64,000 nucleotides of DNA from Salinibacterium sp. ZJ70 (GCF_011751865.2 NZ_CP061770.1:1240001-1304000), one strand, 5' to 3'. Counted from the first letter of the stretch, positions 13,597 through 25,244 are shown. Made by a program: numbers and translations. The notes: generated from the letters alone by a model not told the origin.

Positions 13597-14419
13597 CGAG
13601 CCGGGGGCAGCTGACGCACCGGTGCGACTCGACGTCGAACTCGTGCGTCGTGGTCTCGCTCGGTCGCGTGCGACGGCGGCGGAGGCGATCACAGCGGGCC
13701 TTGTGCGCGTCGACGGTCGCGAGGTCGTCAAGGCATCCGTCAAGGTCGAAGCGACGAGCTCGATCGAGGTGGAGGGCGGCGACCACTATGTGAGCCGGGG
13801 CGCCCACAAGCTCGTGGGTGCGCTCGACGCATTCGGGGTCGATCCCGCGGGGCGGGTGGCACTCGATGCGGGAGCCTCGACCGGCGGTTTCACCCAGGTG
13901 CTCCTCGAGCGCGGCGCTGCGCGTGTCCTCGCCGTGGATGTGGGGCACGGCCAGCTCGCGCCGAGCGTGCGGGATGATCCTCGCGTCGTCGACCTGGAGG
14001 GGCAGAACCTCCGCTATCTGACTCGCGACGCCGACGCCCTCACCACGCTGCGCGACGAGCTCGCCGCATCCGGATGGCCGAGCCTCGTGGTGGGCGACCT
14101 CAGTTTCATCTCGCTCACGCAGGTGCTCGCACCGCTGCGCGATCTCGCGGAGCCGGGAGCGGACTTCGTGCTGCTCATCAAGCCGCAGTTCGAAGTCGGT
14201 CGCACCGGTGTGAAGGAGGGCATCGTGCGCGATCGCGCACTGCGCCAGGACGCCGCCACGAGCGTGCTGTGGGCGGCGTGGGATCTGGGGCTCGGAGCGG
14301 TCGCCATCGTGGACAGTCCGATCCTCGGCGGCAACGGAAACCGCGAGTACCTCGTGCACCTGCGTGCCGGGGCGCACGATCCGGGTGCGCATCGCGAGGC
14401 AGTCGCCGCCCTCGCCTGA
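13589..14419 (+). CDS. tlyA: TlyA-family rRNA 2'-O-methyltransferase
   Basis: The protein has 276 residues. An S4 RNA-binding domain occupies residues 13-70 (RLDVELVRRGLARSRATAAE). A Rossmann methyltransferase follows with the SAM loop LDAGASTGGF at residues 92-101. In mycobacteria TlyA methylates cytidines of 16S and 23S rRNA at the 2'-O position and affects capreomycin sensitivity; the same role is inferred here. An in-frame upstream extension to 13517 exists, but ATG 13589 gives the family start MPDEPG-RLDVEL and overlaps the small ORF upstream. It precedes nadK and recN, the usual actinobacterial order. Confidence 0.93.
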   Translation: MPDEPGAADAPVRLDVELVRRGLARSRATAAEAITAGLVRVDGREVVKASVKVEATSSIEVEGGDHYVSRGAHKLVGALDAFGVDPAGRVALDAGASTGGFTQVLLERGAARVLAVDVGHGQLAPSVRDDPRVVDLEGQNLRYLTRDADALTTLRDELAASGWPSLVVGDLSFISLTQVLAPLRDLAEPGADFVLLIKPQFEVGRTGVKEGIVRDRALRQDAATSVLWAAWDLGLGAVAIVDSPILGGNGNREYLVHLRAGAHDPGAHREAVAALA

Positions 14420-14490
14420 CAGCTCGCCGTCGGCGCGCGGCATGGGGAGATCTCCCGGACGCGGTCGGCTGTTTCCGACAGAATGGGGAG

Positions 14491-15420
14491 ATGACCGATG
14501 ACGCGCGCCACATCCTCGTGGTTGCCCACACCGGCCGTGAGGATTCGCTCGAGGCTGGCATCCACGTATGCCGCCGGCTCCTCGCGGCAGGGCTCACGCC
14601 TGTGGTGTCGGCTGAGGAGATCGAGGATCTGCGCGCCGCCGCGCCGGATCTCGCGCCGCTGGCCGGGCTCGGCACGCATGTGCCGCTCGACGCGCTCGAG
14701 CTCGTCGTCGTTCTGGGGGGCGACGGCACGATCCTGCGCGCCGCCGAGCTCGTCCGGGCGGCGGATGTGCCGCTGCTCGGTGTGAACCTCGGGCACGTCG
14801 GCTTCCTTGCCGAAGCCGAGCGCGAGGACCTCGACGAGACCGTGCATCGCATCCTCCAGCGGGACTACGTCGTCGAGGAGCGCATGACACTCGCCGTGCG
14901 CGTGAAGCGCGGCCGCACGGTCATGTACGAAACCTGGGCGCTCAACGAGGCGACGGTCGAGAAGGCGGCGCGCGAGCGCATGCTCGAGGTCGTCATGGAG
15001 ATCGACTCGCGCCCCCTGTCGAGCTTCGGCTGCGACGGTGTCGTCGTGTCGACCCCCACCGGGTCGACGGCCTACGGGTTCTCGGCGGGGGGCCCCGTCG
15101 TGTGGCCGAGCGTCGAGGCGATCCTCGTCGTGCCGCTGTCGGCGCACGCGCTCTTCGCGAGACCGCTCGTGGTCGGGCCGGAATCGCCGGTCGCGATCGA
15201 GCTCCTCGACCGCTCGCAGGGAAGCGGCGTGCTGTGGTGCGACGGTCGCCGCCCCTTCGATCTGCCGCCCGGTGCCCGCGTCATCGTGCGCCGCTCCGAC
15301 AAGCCCGTGAAGCTCGCCCGGCTGGCGCCTCGTCCGTTCGTCGATCGGCTGGTCAACAAGTTCGCGCTTCCGGTCGCCGGATGGCGCGGCCCCGTGAGCG
15401 AGGAGAACGGTCGACCGTGA
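14491..15420 (+). CDS. nadK: NAD kinase
   Basis: A 309-residue ATP-NAD kinase that makes NADP from NAD. The signature GGDGT is at residues 76-80. The second conserved region (WALNEATVEKAARERM) and the glycine-rich DGVVVSTPTGSTAYGFSAGG segment follow. The start ATG 14491 gives the usual MTDDARHILVVAHTGRED beginning. GGGGAG directly abuts the ATG, too close for a normal ribosome site. A CAGAAT box 6 nt upstream instead fits a leaderless start, less well than others in the window. The stop overlaps recN by 4 nt. Confidence 0.96.
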   Translation: MTDDARHILVVAHTGREDSLEAGIHVCRRLLAAGLTPVVSAEEIEDLRAAAPDLAPLAGLGTHVPLDALELVVVLGGDGTILRAAELVRAADVPLLGVNLGHVGFLAEAEREDLDETVHRILQRDYVVEERMTLAVRVKRGRTVMYETWALNEATVEKAARERMLEVVMEIDSRPLSSFGCDGVVVSTPTGSTAYGFSAGGPVVWPSVEAILVVPLSAHALFARPLVVGPESPVAIELLDRSQGSGVLWCDGRRPFDLPPGARVIVRRSDKPVKLARLAPRPFVDRLVNKFALPVAGWRGPVSEENGRP

Positions 15421-17117
15421 TCGAAGAGCTCTCCATCCGAGACCTCGGCGTCATCGGGCAGGCCCGGCTGCCGCTGGGCGCAGGATTCACCGCCGTGACC
15501 GGCGAGACGGGCGCCGGCAAGACGATGGTCGTGACGGCCCTCGGGCTGCTGCTGGGTGAACGCGCCGACGCGGGTGCGATCCGCTCGGGCAGCGCGCAGG
15601 CGAGCGTCGAAGGGCGCTGGCTGGTGCCCGACGGCGGCGCGGTCGCGGAGCGCGTGCGCGAGGCGGGCGGCGAACTCGACCCCATCGGCGACGGCAGCTC
15701 CGAGCTGATCCTCGCCCGTACGCTCTCCGCCGAAGGACGCAGTCGCGGCATCGTCGGCGGTCGTTCCACACCTGTGGGTGTGCTGGCGGAGCTCGGTGAG
15801 CAGCTCGTCGTCGTGCACGGTCAGTCCGAGCAGCTGCGGCTGCGCTCGGCGACGGCGCAGCGGGACGCGCTCGACGGGGCGGCCGGCTCGGCGCATCGGG
15901 CGCTGCTCGACGAGTACGCCGTCGCCTATCGCACGTGGCGGGCGCTCGCGACCGAACTCGACGCGCTCACGACGGCGCGCGACGACCGCGCACGCGAGGC
16001 GGAGATGCTGCGCGCCGACCTCGCCGAGTTCGCGGAACTCGCACCGCGCCCCGGCGAAGACGACGAACTCGCCGCCACGGCCGAGCGGCTCGGGAATCTC
16101 GAGGAGCTGCGCCTCGCGGCGACGCTCGCGCAGGAATCCGTCTCGACGCAGTCGGGGGAGGACCGGCCGGATGCCGTGAGCCTCATCGAGGAGGCGCGCC
16201 GGGCGATCGCCCGCGTCGTGGATCACGATGCCGCGCTCGCCCCCGTGCAGGATGCGCTCGACAACGTCTCGTACCAGCTCGCAGAGGTCTCGAGTGAGCT
16301 CTCCCGCTACCTCGGCGGCCTCGACGTCGACGGTGCGCGCGAGCTGGAGTCGGTGCAGGAGCGGCGCGCGGCCCTCGCTGCCTTCGGGCGCAAGCACGGC
16401 GGCAGTGTCGACGAGGCGATCGCCGCGCTCGATTCGGCGGGGCTCCGGCTGCTCGAGCTGGATGGCGACGATGACCGCATCGTGACGCTCGAGGTCGAGG
16501 TCGATGACGCCGCTGCACGCGTCGAGCAGCTCGCCGAGCAGGTATCCGCCGGTCGTCGCGCCGCCGCAACCTCGCTCTCCGAGCGCGTGAGCGCTGAGCT
16601 CGCGGCTCTCGCGATGCCCGACGCGCGTCTCGTCGTCGAGGTCGATGAATCCGAACTCGGCCCCTCAGGGCGCGACCGCGTGTCGTTCCTGCTTCGCCCG
16701 CACGCCGGATCCGATCCGCGTCCGCTGGCGAAGGGTGCGTCGGGAGGTGAGCTCTCTCGCGTGATGCTCGCGATCGAGGTCGTCCTCGCCGCGGAGGGCA
16801 CGGTGCCGACATTCGTGTTCGACGAGGTCGATGCGGGAGTGGGCGGCGCAGCGGCGATCGAGATCGGCCGGCGACTGGCGAAGCTCGCCGAGACAGCGCA
16901 GGTGATCGTCGTGACGCACCTCGCCCAGGTCGCGGCGTTCGCGAACAACCACCTCGTGGTCGTGAAAGACGGCGACGGCACGGTGACGGCGTCGAGCGTG
17001 CGCCGTGTCGACGATGACGCGCGCGTCGCCGAGATGGCGCGCCTGCTGTCGGGCCTGCCCGACTCCGCCACGGGGCTCGAACACGCCCGCGAGCTGCTCG
17101 ACATCGCGGCTGGCTGA
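15417..17117 (+). CDS. recN: DNA repair protein RecN
   Basis: A 566-residue SMC-like ATPase that acts early in double-strand-break repair. Walker A is GETGAGKT at residues 29-36. A central coiled-coil region rich in Arg/Glu/Ala covers roughly 150-370. The ABC signature KGASGGELSR is near 440 and Walker B VFDEVDAG near 468. The GTG start overlaps the nadK stop (GTGA). No SOS box was recognised upstream because the promoter would lie inside or before nadK. Confidence 0.96.
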   Translation: MIEELSIRDLGVIGQARLPLGAGFTAVTGETGAGKTMVVTALGLLLGERADAGAIRSGSAQASVEGRWLVPDGGAVAERVREAGGELDPIGDGSSELILARTLSAEGRSRGIVGGRSTPVGVLAELGEQLVVVHGQSEQLRLRSATAQRDALDGAAGSAHRALLDEYAVAYRTWRALATELDALTTARDDRAREAEMLRADLAEFAELAPRPGEDDELAATAERLGNLEELRLAATLAQESVSTQSGEDRPDAVSLIEEARRAIARVVDHDAALAPVQDALDNVSYQLAEVSSELSRYLGGLDVDGARELESVQERRAALAAFGRKHGGSVDEAIAALDSAGLRLLELDGDDDRIVTLEVEVDDAAARVEQLAEQVSAGRRAAATSLSERVSAELAALAMPDARLVVEVDESELGPSGRDRVSFLLRPHAGSDPRPLAKGASGGELSRVMLAIEVVLAAEGTVPTFVFDEVDAGVGGAAAIEIGRRLAKLAETAQVIVVTHLAQVAAFANNHLVVVKDGDGTVTASSVRRVDDDARVAEMARLLSGLPDSATGLEHARELLDIAAG

Positions 17118-17170
17118 GGAATTTCGTCGCCGTTTCGCGCGCGTCGAGCACATCGTCAGCAAAAGTGAAT

Positions 17171-17176
17171 TACGCT
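17171..17176 (+). promoter_or_regulatory. -10 box for a leaderless pyrG transcript
   Basis: TACGCT lies 8 nt before the GTG start of pyrG, and there is no Shine-Dalgarno sequence. Confidence 0.5.
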
Positions 17177-17178
17177 GA

Positions 17179-18924
<1,746 letters not shown>

Positions 18925-18925
18925 G

Positions 18926-19519
18926 GTGACGCTCTCGGCTGAGGCACGGGCGGCGCTCGTCGACGGGCCTCTCGCCGATCTGCCGGATCCGGCGGAGGTG
19001 GTGGCATCCGAGCTCGTGTACGAGGGGCGGGTGTGGGACATCCGCCGCGACCGCTTCCGCTTCGGTGACCACGAGCTCGTCCGCGATTACATGGATCACA
19101 CCGGAGCGGTGGCGGTGCTCGCGCGCGACGACGAGGATCGGGTGCTGCTCATCAACCAGTACCGCCACCCCATCCGCTCGCGTGACTGGGAGCTTCCCGC
19201 AGGGTTGCTCGACATCGACGGCGAGGATCGCCAGTCGGCAGCGGAGCGAGAGCTTGCAGAGGAGGTCGATCTCGTCGCCTCGGAGTGGCGCGAGCTCATC
19301 ACCTACGCGACGTCGCCCGGAGGCAGCGACGAGACGATCACGATCTTCGAGGCGCGTGGCCTCTCCGCCACCCCGGTGGCGTTCGAGCGCACCGACGAGG
19401 AGGCCGAGATCGTGCTGCGATGGGTTCCCCTCGCGGAGGCAGTCGAGGCGGCGCTCGCGGGTCGCATCCGCAACTCGGTCCTTCTGCTCGCGGTGCTGAC
19501 CGCCCATGCTCGCGGCTGA
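18926..19519 (+). CDS. NUDIX hydrolase, ADP-ribose pyrophosphatase-like
   Basis: The 197-residue protein carries a Nudix box in the segment [20 protein letters not shown] followed by EVDL, with the catalytic REL-EE glutamates. The spacing after the first glycine is one residue longer than the textbook box, as in several actinobacterial ADP-ribose pyrophosphatases. The upstream [17 protein letters not shown] is typical of that subfamily. The GTG start at 18926 directly follows the pyrG stop. Its 3' end overlaps xerD by 14 nt. It probably hydrolyses ADP-ribose or a similar nucleoside diphosphate derivative; substrate inferred. Confidence 0.9.
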   Translation: MTLSAEARAALVDGPLADLPDPAEVVASELVYEGRVWDIRRDRFRFGDHELVRDYMDHTGAVAVLARDDEDRVLLINQYRHPIRSRDWELPAGLLDIDGEDRQSAAERELAEEVDLVASEWRELITYATSPGGSDETITIFEARGLSATPVAFERTDEEAEIVLRWVPLAEAVEAALAGRIRNSVLLLAVLTAHARG

Positions 19520-20435
19520 TCTGACACGCCAGCTCGATCGCTACGTGCGGCACGTGGCGATCGAACGGGGACTGTCCGAGAACACGATCGCGGCGTATCA
19601 GCGCGACCTGACGGCGTTCGTCGAGGCGCTGCGCGCGCGCGGCATCGCGGATGCGACCGCGGTGGATGCGGAGTCGGTGCGCAGCTATGTCGTGGGCCTG
19701 CGGGAGCGCGCGACACCGCTGTCGCCGGCGTCGACGGCGCGCATCGTGTCGTCGATCCGCGGTTTCATGCGCTTCCTGGTGGAGGAGGGCGTCCTCTCCC
19801 AGGATCCGGCCGAGTCGCTGCTCGTGCCGAAGCAGCCTAAGCGGCTGCCGAAGGCGCTGAGCGTCGCGCAGGTCGAGGCGCTGCTCGCGGCGACCGATGG
19901 CGATGACCCCGTGCGGATGCGCGACAAGGCGCTTCTCGAGCTGCTGTATGCGACGGGCGCGCGGGTGTCGGAGGCCGTGACGCTCGACGTGGATGACCTG
20001 GTCGGGGCGGAGGGCACGCCCGAGCTGATCCGGGTGATCGGCAAGGGCGACAAGCAGCGCATCGTGCCGCTCGGGAGCTTCGCGCGCTCGGCTGTGGAGG
20101 CGTACCTCGTGCGTGCGCGACCTCTTCTGGCCTCGGGAGGCTCGGCGACGCCGGCGCTGTTCGTGGGGGCGCGCGGCGCGCGGCTGAGCCGGCAGAACGC
20201 CTGGCTCGTCATCCGTGCCGCAGCGGAGCGCGCGGGGATCACCACGGATGTCTCGCCGCACAGTCTGCGCCATTCGTTCGCGACGCACCTGCTCGCGGGC
20301 GGCGCCGACGTGCGCGTCGTGCAGGAGCTCCTCGGGCATGCGAGCGTCGCGACGACGCAGCTCTACACCCATGTGTCGATCGACGGGCTCCGTGACGCGT
20401 ATCAGCAGGCCCATCCGCGTGCCCGAGCGCAGTGA
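19506..20435 (+). CDS. xerD: Tyrosine recombinase XerD
   Basis: A 309-residue site-specific recombinase. The N-terminal SAM-like core-binding domain (residues 5-90) precedes the catalytic domain. It has the Arg of [10 protein letters not shown], the HxxR box in [14 protein letters not shown] and the nucleophile Tyr in TTQLYTHV. With XerC it resolves chromosome dimers at dif. It sits directly upstream of parA and the scpAB genes, an arrangement common in Gram-positive bacteria. It overlaps the NUDIX gene by 14 nt, indicating coupling. Confidence 0.95.
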   Translation: MLAADLTRQLDRYVRHVAIERGLSENTIAAYQRDLTAFVEALRARGIADATAVDAESVRSYVVGLRERATPLSPASTARIVSSIRGFMRFLVEEGVLSQDPAESLLVPKQPKRLPKALSVAQVEALLAATDGDDPVRMRDKALLELLYATGARVSEAVTLDVDDLVGAEGTPELIRVIGKGDKQRIVPLGSFARSAVEAYLVRARPLLASGGSATPALFVGARGARLSRQNAWLVIRAAAERAGITTDVSPHSLRHSFATHLLAGGADVRVVQELLGHASVATTQLYTHVSIDGLRDAYQQAHPRARAQ

Positions 20436-20514
20436 CGTTCAAGCTCTGGTTAAGGGTGAGGTGAACCCGGTCGCGGTGCGCCTGTCGCGCCGCGGAGGGT
20501 CTCGATCACGGACG

Positions 20515-20520
20515 TAGACT
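20515..20520 (+). promoter_or_regulatory. -10 box for a leaderless parA transcript
   Basis: TAGACT lies 6 nt upstream of the parA ATG, with no ribosome site. The same hexamer precedes scpA at 25239. Confidence 0.55.
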
Positions 20521-20526
20521 CGCCCC

Positions 20527-21420
20527 ATGAGTGCGCAGCGGGAGGACGTCACAGAGCTCTCCGGGTTCGAAGATCTCGGAGTCGAACTCGGCCCCACGGG
20601 CCGTCCGCTCACCCGATTCGCTGAGCCGCGCCCGCTGTCCAGTCACGGCCCGGCGCGCATCATCGCGCTCTGCAACCAGAAGGGCGGCGTCGGCAAGACG
20701 ACGACGACCATCAGCCTCGGTGCGGCCCTCGCGGCGTACGGACGCCGGGTGCTCGCGGTCGACTTCGACCCCCAGGGCGCGCTCTCCGCGGGCCTCGGTG
20801 TGCCGACGCACGACGTCACCACGATCTACGATCTGCTGCTCGGCACCGCCAAGGACGCGAAGGCCGCCGTCCAGTCCACATCGACCCCCGGCCTCGATGT
20901 CATCCCCGCCAACATCGACCTCTCGGCGGCGGAGGTGCACCTCGTCAACGAAGTCGCTCGCGAGATGATCCTGGCGCGCGTTCTGCGCCAGGTGAGCGAT
21001 GACTACGACGTCATCCTCATCGACTGCCAGCCCTCGCTCGGGCTGCTCACCGTCAACGCGCTCACGGCCGCCCACGGCGTGCTGATCCCGCTCGAGTGCG
21101 AGTTCTTCGCGCTTCGCGGTGTCGCGCTGCTCGTCGAGACGGTCGACAAGGTGCGCGACCGCCTCAACCCGGCGATCAAGCTCGACGGCATCCTCGCCAC
21201 GATGTACGACTCCCGCACGCTGCACTCGCGCGAGGTGCTCGAGCGCGTCGTCGAGGCGTTCGGCGACCGCGTGCTCGAGACGGTCATCAACCGCACCGTG
21301 AAGTTCCCGGATGCCTCGGTCGCGGGGGCCCCCATCACGACCTACGCGCCCGACCACCAGGGCGCCGAGCAGTACCGCCAGCTCGCGCGCGAACTCGTGC
21401 ACCGCCAGGCCGTGGCCTGA
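20527..21420 (+). CDS. parA: ParA-family ATPase (orphan Soj-like)
   Basis: A 297-residue deviant-Walker ATPase. The N-terminal 45 residues are an extension. The Walker A' motif KGGVGKTTT is near residue 55, Walker A'' (LAVDFDPQGALSAGLG) near 80 and Walker B (VILIDCQPSLGLL) near 162. ParA proteins of this type load onto DNA and position cargo such as replication origins. No parB lies next to it, so this is the scpAB-associated orphan ParA rather than the origin parAB pair. Confidence 0.93.
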   Translation: MSAQREDVTELSGFEDLGVELGPTGRPLTRFAEPRPLSSHGPARIIALCNQKGGVGKTTTTISLGAALAAYGRRVLAVDFDPQGALSAGLGVPTHDVTTIYDLLLGTAKDAKAAVQSTSTPGLDVIPANIDLSAAEVHLVNEVAREMILARVLRQVSDDYDVILIDCQPSLGLLTVNALTAAHGVLIPLECEFFALRGVALLVETVDKVRDRLNPAIKLDGILATMYDSRTLHSREVLERVVEAFGDRVLETVINRTVKFPDASVAGAPITTYAPDHQGAEQYRQLARELVHRQAVA

Positions 21421-21503
21421 GCCTGCGATCTGATTCACCGCGCGTCTGCTGGCGCGCCCCCTCCCGGATCCACTAGCGTGGCGCCCTCGGAGGGAATTGA
21501 GCG

Positions 21504-23390
21504 ATGCTGTCACGCTGGTGGAATGACGCGGTACGGCCGCGTCTGAGCCTGCTCGCGCTGATGCGGCGGGGGCCAGCCTGGCTGGTCTCGCTGCTCGTGG
21601 TCCTCAACCTCGTCTCGGGGCTTCTTCCTGTCGCGTTCGTGCTCGCCACGAGCACCCTCATCGCTCTCGTCCCGGCGGTCGTCGCCGAAGGGCCGGGCGG
21701 CGCAGCGTGGGGCTCTCTCGTGGTCTGGTTCGTCATCGCGGCGGCGATCTTCACGGTGCAGCAGCTGCTCGGGCCCGTCGTGGGAGCGCTCTCACACCTG
21801 CTGAAGCGCCGACTCGACGGTCTCGTCCGCGACGACCTCGTGCGCGTCGCCTCGTCGACGACCGGTATCGCCGTTCTCGAGGATCAGGAGTTCCTCGACC
21901 ACCTCGACGCCGCCACCCGGTTCCTCGAAGCGGACTGGGCAACTCCCGGATCGGGGTCGAGCGGGCTCGTCGCACTCCTCGCTCGGTACACCCAGCTCGT
22001 GGGACTCGTCGCGATCGTGAGCGCCGTCGTCGGCTGGTGGGCGGGACTCGGCATCCTGTTCGTGACGCTCATCTTCCGCTACGGGCAGCGCGGCGGCATG
22101 CGCAAGTACTCGACCGTCTGGGACGACGTCGCGCGGGACAGCCGCGAATACGAGTACTTCCTCGACCTCGGAACAGGCCCGGCGTCCGCGAAGGAGCTGC
22201 GCGTCTTCGATCTCGCGTCGTGGATCGCCGACCGTACGCGCGCCCCCTACCTCGCGATGTTCGGACGCGTGGCGGCGGAGCGTCGGCGCATCTTCTTCCG
22301 CCCGTACATCGGCTTCACGATCGCGGGACTCGTCGTCGTGCTCGGCGTGCTCATCGCCATGGCCGTGCTCGCGAGCGATGGAGCGATCGACATCGCGGGC
22401 GTCGCGCTCGGCACGCAGGCCGTCGCGCTTGCGGTCATGCTCGGCCAGTACTACCCCGAAGCCGATGTGCTGACGCAGTTCGGCGCCCAGATCCTCGCCG
22501 CGATCCAACGAGTCGAGAAGCGCCGTGACGAGCTCACGTCAGATGACGTCGGCACGGCGGAGGCGGCAGGAGACGCTGACGCACTGCCCCTCGGCGAGCC
22601 GCTCACCATCCGCTTCGAGAACGTCTCGTTCCGCTACCCCGGCAGTTCGCGACCCGTGCTCGACGGGCTCGACCTCGAGCTCGCGGCTGGACGCTCGACA
22701 GCTCTCGTGGGCGTGAACGGCGCTGGCAAGACGACGCTCGTGAAGCTCCTCACCCGACTGTACGAACCGACGAGCGGGCGGATCACGGCGAACGGCGTCG
22801 ACATCCGCGACCTCGACCCGAACGTGTGGCGACGCTCGGTGTCGGTCATCTTCCAGGACTTCGTGCGGTACGAGCTCTCCGCGCGCGACAACATCGCGCT
22901 CGGCGCCGTCTGGGCCGACGCGGGGGAGGACGCCGTGCACCAGGCCGCGGAGCGCGCGGCGATCTCGGATGTGCTCGACGAGCTGCCGGGGGGCCTCGAC
23001 ACGGTGCTGTCGCGCGGCTATGACGGGGGCGTCGACCTCTCGGGCGGGCAGTGGCAGCGGGTCGCGATCGCGCGGTCGCTGTACGCGCTCGGGCAGGGGG
23101 CCGGCGTGCTCGTGCTCGACGAGCCGACGAGCGCCCTCGACGTGCGCGCGGAGGTGGAGTTCTTCGATCGCTATGTGGAGATCACCCGCGGTGCCACATC
23201 CCTGCTGATCTCGCACCGCTTCTCGTCGGTGCGCCGCGCGGACCGCATCGTCGTGATCGCCGACGGGCGCGTCGTGGAGGACGGCGACCACGCGAGCCTG
23301 CTCGACGCGGATGGGCACTACGCCCGACTGTTCCGACTGCAGGCGGACCGCTTCGCCCGCGGGCTCGGCGCCGAGGAGGCGGAGGAATGA
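21504..23390 (+). CDS. ABC transporter, fused permease/ATPase, subunit 1
   Basis: The 628-residue half-transporter has an N-terminal membrane domain of about six helices (residues 28-340), with hydrophobic segments near 28-55, 70-95, 150-185 and 270-320. The ATPase domain has Walker A GVNGAGKTT near 403 and signature DLSGGQWQRVAIARS near 512. Walker B VLVLDEPTSALD follows near 534 and the switch His in ISHRF. The start ATG is preceded by GGAGG 10 nt upstream. It overlaps the next half-transporter by 4 nt (ATGA), so the two probably form a heterodimeric exporter. The substrate is unknown. Confidence 0.88.
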   Translation: MLSRWWNDAVRPRLSLLALMRRGPAWLVSLLVVLNLVSGLLPVAFVLATSTLIALVPAVVAEGPGGAAWGSLVVWFVIAAAIFTVQQLLGPVVGALSHLLKRRLDGLVRDDLVRVASSTTGIAVLEDQEFLDHLDAATRFLEADWATPGSGSSGLVALLARYTQLVGLVAIVSAVVGWWAGLGILFVTLIFRYGQRGGMRKYSTVWDDVARDSREYEYFLDLGTGPASAKELRVFDLASWIADRTRAPYLAMFGRVAAERRRIFFRPYIGFTIAGLVVVLGVLIAMAVLASDGAIDIAGVALGTQAVALAVMLGQYYPEADVLTQFGAQILAAIQRVEKRRDELTSDDVGTAEAAGDADALPLGEPLTIRFENVSFRYPGSSRPVLDGLDLELAAGRSTALVGVNGAGKTTLVKLLTRLYEPTSGRITANGVDIRDLDPNVWRRSVSVIFQDFVRYELSARDNIALGAVWADAGEDAVHQAAERAAISDVLDELPGGLDTVLSRGYDGGVDLSGGQWQRVAIARSLYALGQGAGVLVLDEPTSALDVRAEVEFFDRYVEITRGATSLLISHRFSSVRRADRIVVIADGRVVEDGDHASLLDADGHYARLFRLQADRFARGLGAEEAEE

Positions 23391-25198
23391 CGACGACGAC
23401 ACCGGAGACCGCCGTGCGCGGCGGCATGCTGCGCGGCATCGGCGCGCTCGCGGCGATGAGCTGGCGCGAGCGCCCCGGGCGGATGCTGCTGGCGGGGGTG
23501 CTCGTGCTGCTGCAGGCGGTGGCGGTGCCGCTCGCCGCGAGTGCGCTGAGTGCGCTCACCGACCGCGCCCTCGACGGGAACGCAACCGGCGCCGTCACGG
23601 CCGCGGTCGTCGCGGGTGTGCTGCTCATCGCCGCGCTCACGGCGGGGCACTTCGCGCACATCTTCCACTTCGAGCTGGGGGAGGCGGCCGAACTCGCACT
23701 GCAGCGGCGCCTCATCCTGCTGTCGAACGGCTCCGCGGGCCTCGCGCACCACGACCGCGCCGACTACGCCGACCGCCTGCAGGTGCTGCGGCAGGAGGTG
23801 GGGCGCACACGGGAGATGGTGGAGACGCTGTTCAACGCCTTCTCTCTCGCGATCGCGATGACGACGACCGCCGTGCTCCTCGCACTCGTCTCGCCCTGGC
23901 TGCTGCTCCTGCCGCTCGCCGCGATCCCGCCTCTGCTGCTCGGGCGCCGGGCCGAGACGATCCTCGCCACCGCGCGCGAAGCGGCCGCGGGCGACACTCG
24001 CCGTTCCTGGCACCTGCTGCGGCTCGCGATCTCGGCGGGTTCGGCGAAGGAGCTGCGCGCGGGAGGGCTCGCGAGTGAGATGCGCCGCCGCCAGAGCGTG
24101 TCGTGGGACGCGGCGAGCCGCATCCTCGATCGCTCCCAGGGGCGCGCTCTCGTGCCGTGGCTCGCCGGCCAGCTGGTGTTCTCGGTGGCGTATGTGGGCG
24201 CGACCCTGCTCGTGGTGGCGCAGGCCGCCGAGGGGCGGGCGAGTGTCGGCGACGTCATCCTCGTGATCATCCTCGCCGGCCAGGTGAACCAGCAGGTCGC
24301 CGCGGCCGTCGGGGTGCTGCAGCAGCTCCAGCGCGGCGCGCGCATGATGCGCACGGTCGACTGGGTCGAGGAGCTCGTGCATCGCGACGACCCACTCGCC
24401 CCGCGCCCCGTTCCCGAGCGGCTGAGCGACGGCATCCGTCTCGATGGTGTGGCATTCGGCTACCCCGGCACCGACACGCGCATCCTCGACGGCGTCGACC
24501 TGGTGCTGCCCGCGGGCACGACGGTGGCCATCGTCGGAGAGAACGGCGCGGGCAAGACGAGCCTCGTGAAGCTTCTGTGCCGGTTCTACGACGTGGATGC
24601 CGGGAGTCTCACCGTCGACGGCATCGACGTGCGCGAGTTCGCGGTCGATGAATGGCGCACCCGCATATCGGCGGGCTTCCAGGACTTCGTGCGGTTCGAG
24701 CTCGCCGCGCGTCGCTCGATCGGCATCGGCGCCCTCGAAGCCATGGATGACGACGCGGCCGTGCGGGATGCCCTGCACCGCGCCCGCTCCGAGTCGCTCC
24801 TCGAACGGTTCGACGACGGTCTCGACACGCTGCTCGGCAAGAGCTACCACGACGGCACCGAGCTCTCGGGGGGCCAGTGGCAGAAGGTCGCGCTCGCGCG
24901 CGCGATGATGCGCGAGCGGCCCCTGCTGCTGGTGCTCGATGAGCCGACGTCGGCGCTCGATGCGCAGGCCGAGCACGAGCTGTTCGAGCAGTACGCCGAC
25001 ACCGCCCGCCGTGTGGGTGCGCAGACGGGAGCCGTGACAGTGCTCGTCTCGCACCGCTTCTCGACCGTGCGGATGGCCGACATCATCGTCGTGGTCGCGG
25101 ATGGCCGGATCGTGCAGGCAGGCAGCCATGACGAGCTCGTCGCCACGGGCGGGCTCTACGCCGAGCTGTACGAGCTGCAGGCTGCGTCGTATCGCTGA
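23387..25198 (+). CDS. ABC transporter, fused permease/ATPase, subunit 2
   Basis: The 603-residue partner of the preceding gene has the same layout. The membrane domain covers residues 15-325, with Walker A GENGAGKTS near 385. The signature ELSGGQWQKVALARA is near 492 and Walker B LLVLDEPTSALD near 515. The start at 23387 overlaps the previous stop and has GGAGG just upstream; a longer in-frame extension to 23051 lies inside gene 1 and is rejected. Both ATPase sites keep the catalytic Glu, so neither is obviously degenerate. The pair is inserted between parA and scpA, which are usually adjacent. Confidence 0.88.
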   Translation: MTTTTPETAVRGGMLRGIGALAAMSWRERPGRMLLAGVLVLLQAVAVPLAASALSALTDRALDGNATGAVTAAVVAGVLLIAALTAGHFAHIFHFELGEAAELALQRRLILLSNGSAGLAHHDRADYADRLQVLRQEVGRTREMVETLFNAFSLAIAMTTTAVLLALVSPWLLLLPLAAIPPLLLGRRAETILATAREAAAGDTRRSWHLLRLAISAGSAKELRAGGLASEMRRRQSVSWDAASRILDRSQGRALVPWLAGQLVFSVAYVGATLLVVAQAAEGRASVGDVILVIILAGQVNQQVAAAVGVLQQLQRGARMMRTVDWVEELVHRDDPLAPRPVPERLSDGIRLDGVAFGYPGTDTRILDGVDLVLPAGTTVAIVGENGAGKTSLVKLLCRFYDVDAGSLTVDGIDVREFAVDEWRTRISAGFQDFVRFELAARRSIGIGALEAMDDDAAVRDALHRARSESLLERFDDGLDTLLGKSYHDGTELSGGQWQKVALARAMMRERPLLLVLDEPTSALDAQAEHELFEQYADTARRVGAQTGAVTVLVSHRFSTVRMADIIVVVADGRIVQAGSHDELVATGGLYAELYELQAASYR

Positions 25199-25238
25199 CC
25201 GCGGGCCCGCCGCGGCGGGGAACCACAGGTGCGGCAAC

Positions 25239-25244
25239 TAGACT
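25239..25244 (+). promoter_or_regulatory. -10 box for a leaderless scpA transcript
   Basis: TAGACT lies 7 nt before the scpA ATG. It gives scpA its own promoter downstream of the ABC genes. Confidence 0.5.

Noticed and set aside
14485..14490. GGGGAG as a Shine-Dalgarno site for nadK.
   Set aside because: It directly touches the ATG, with no spacing. It was left as an uncertain signal, because the CAGAAT box upstream is also imperfect.
23318..25237. A 639-codon open frame on the minus strand.
   Set aside because: It is antisense to the second ABC transporter, which has all its motifs. The composition is that of a shadow frame.
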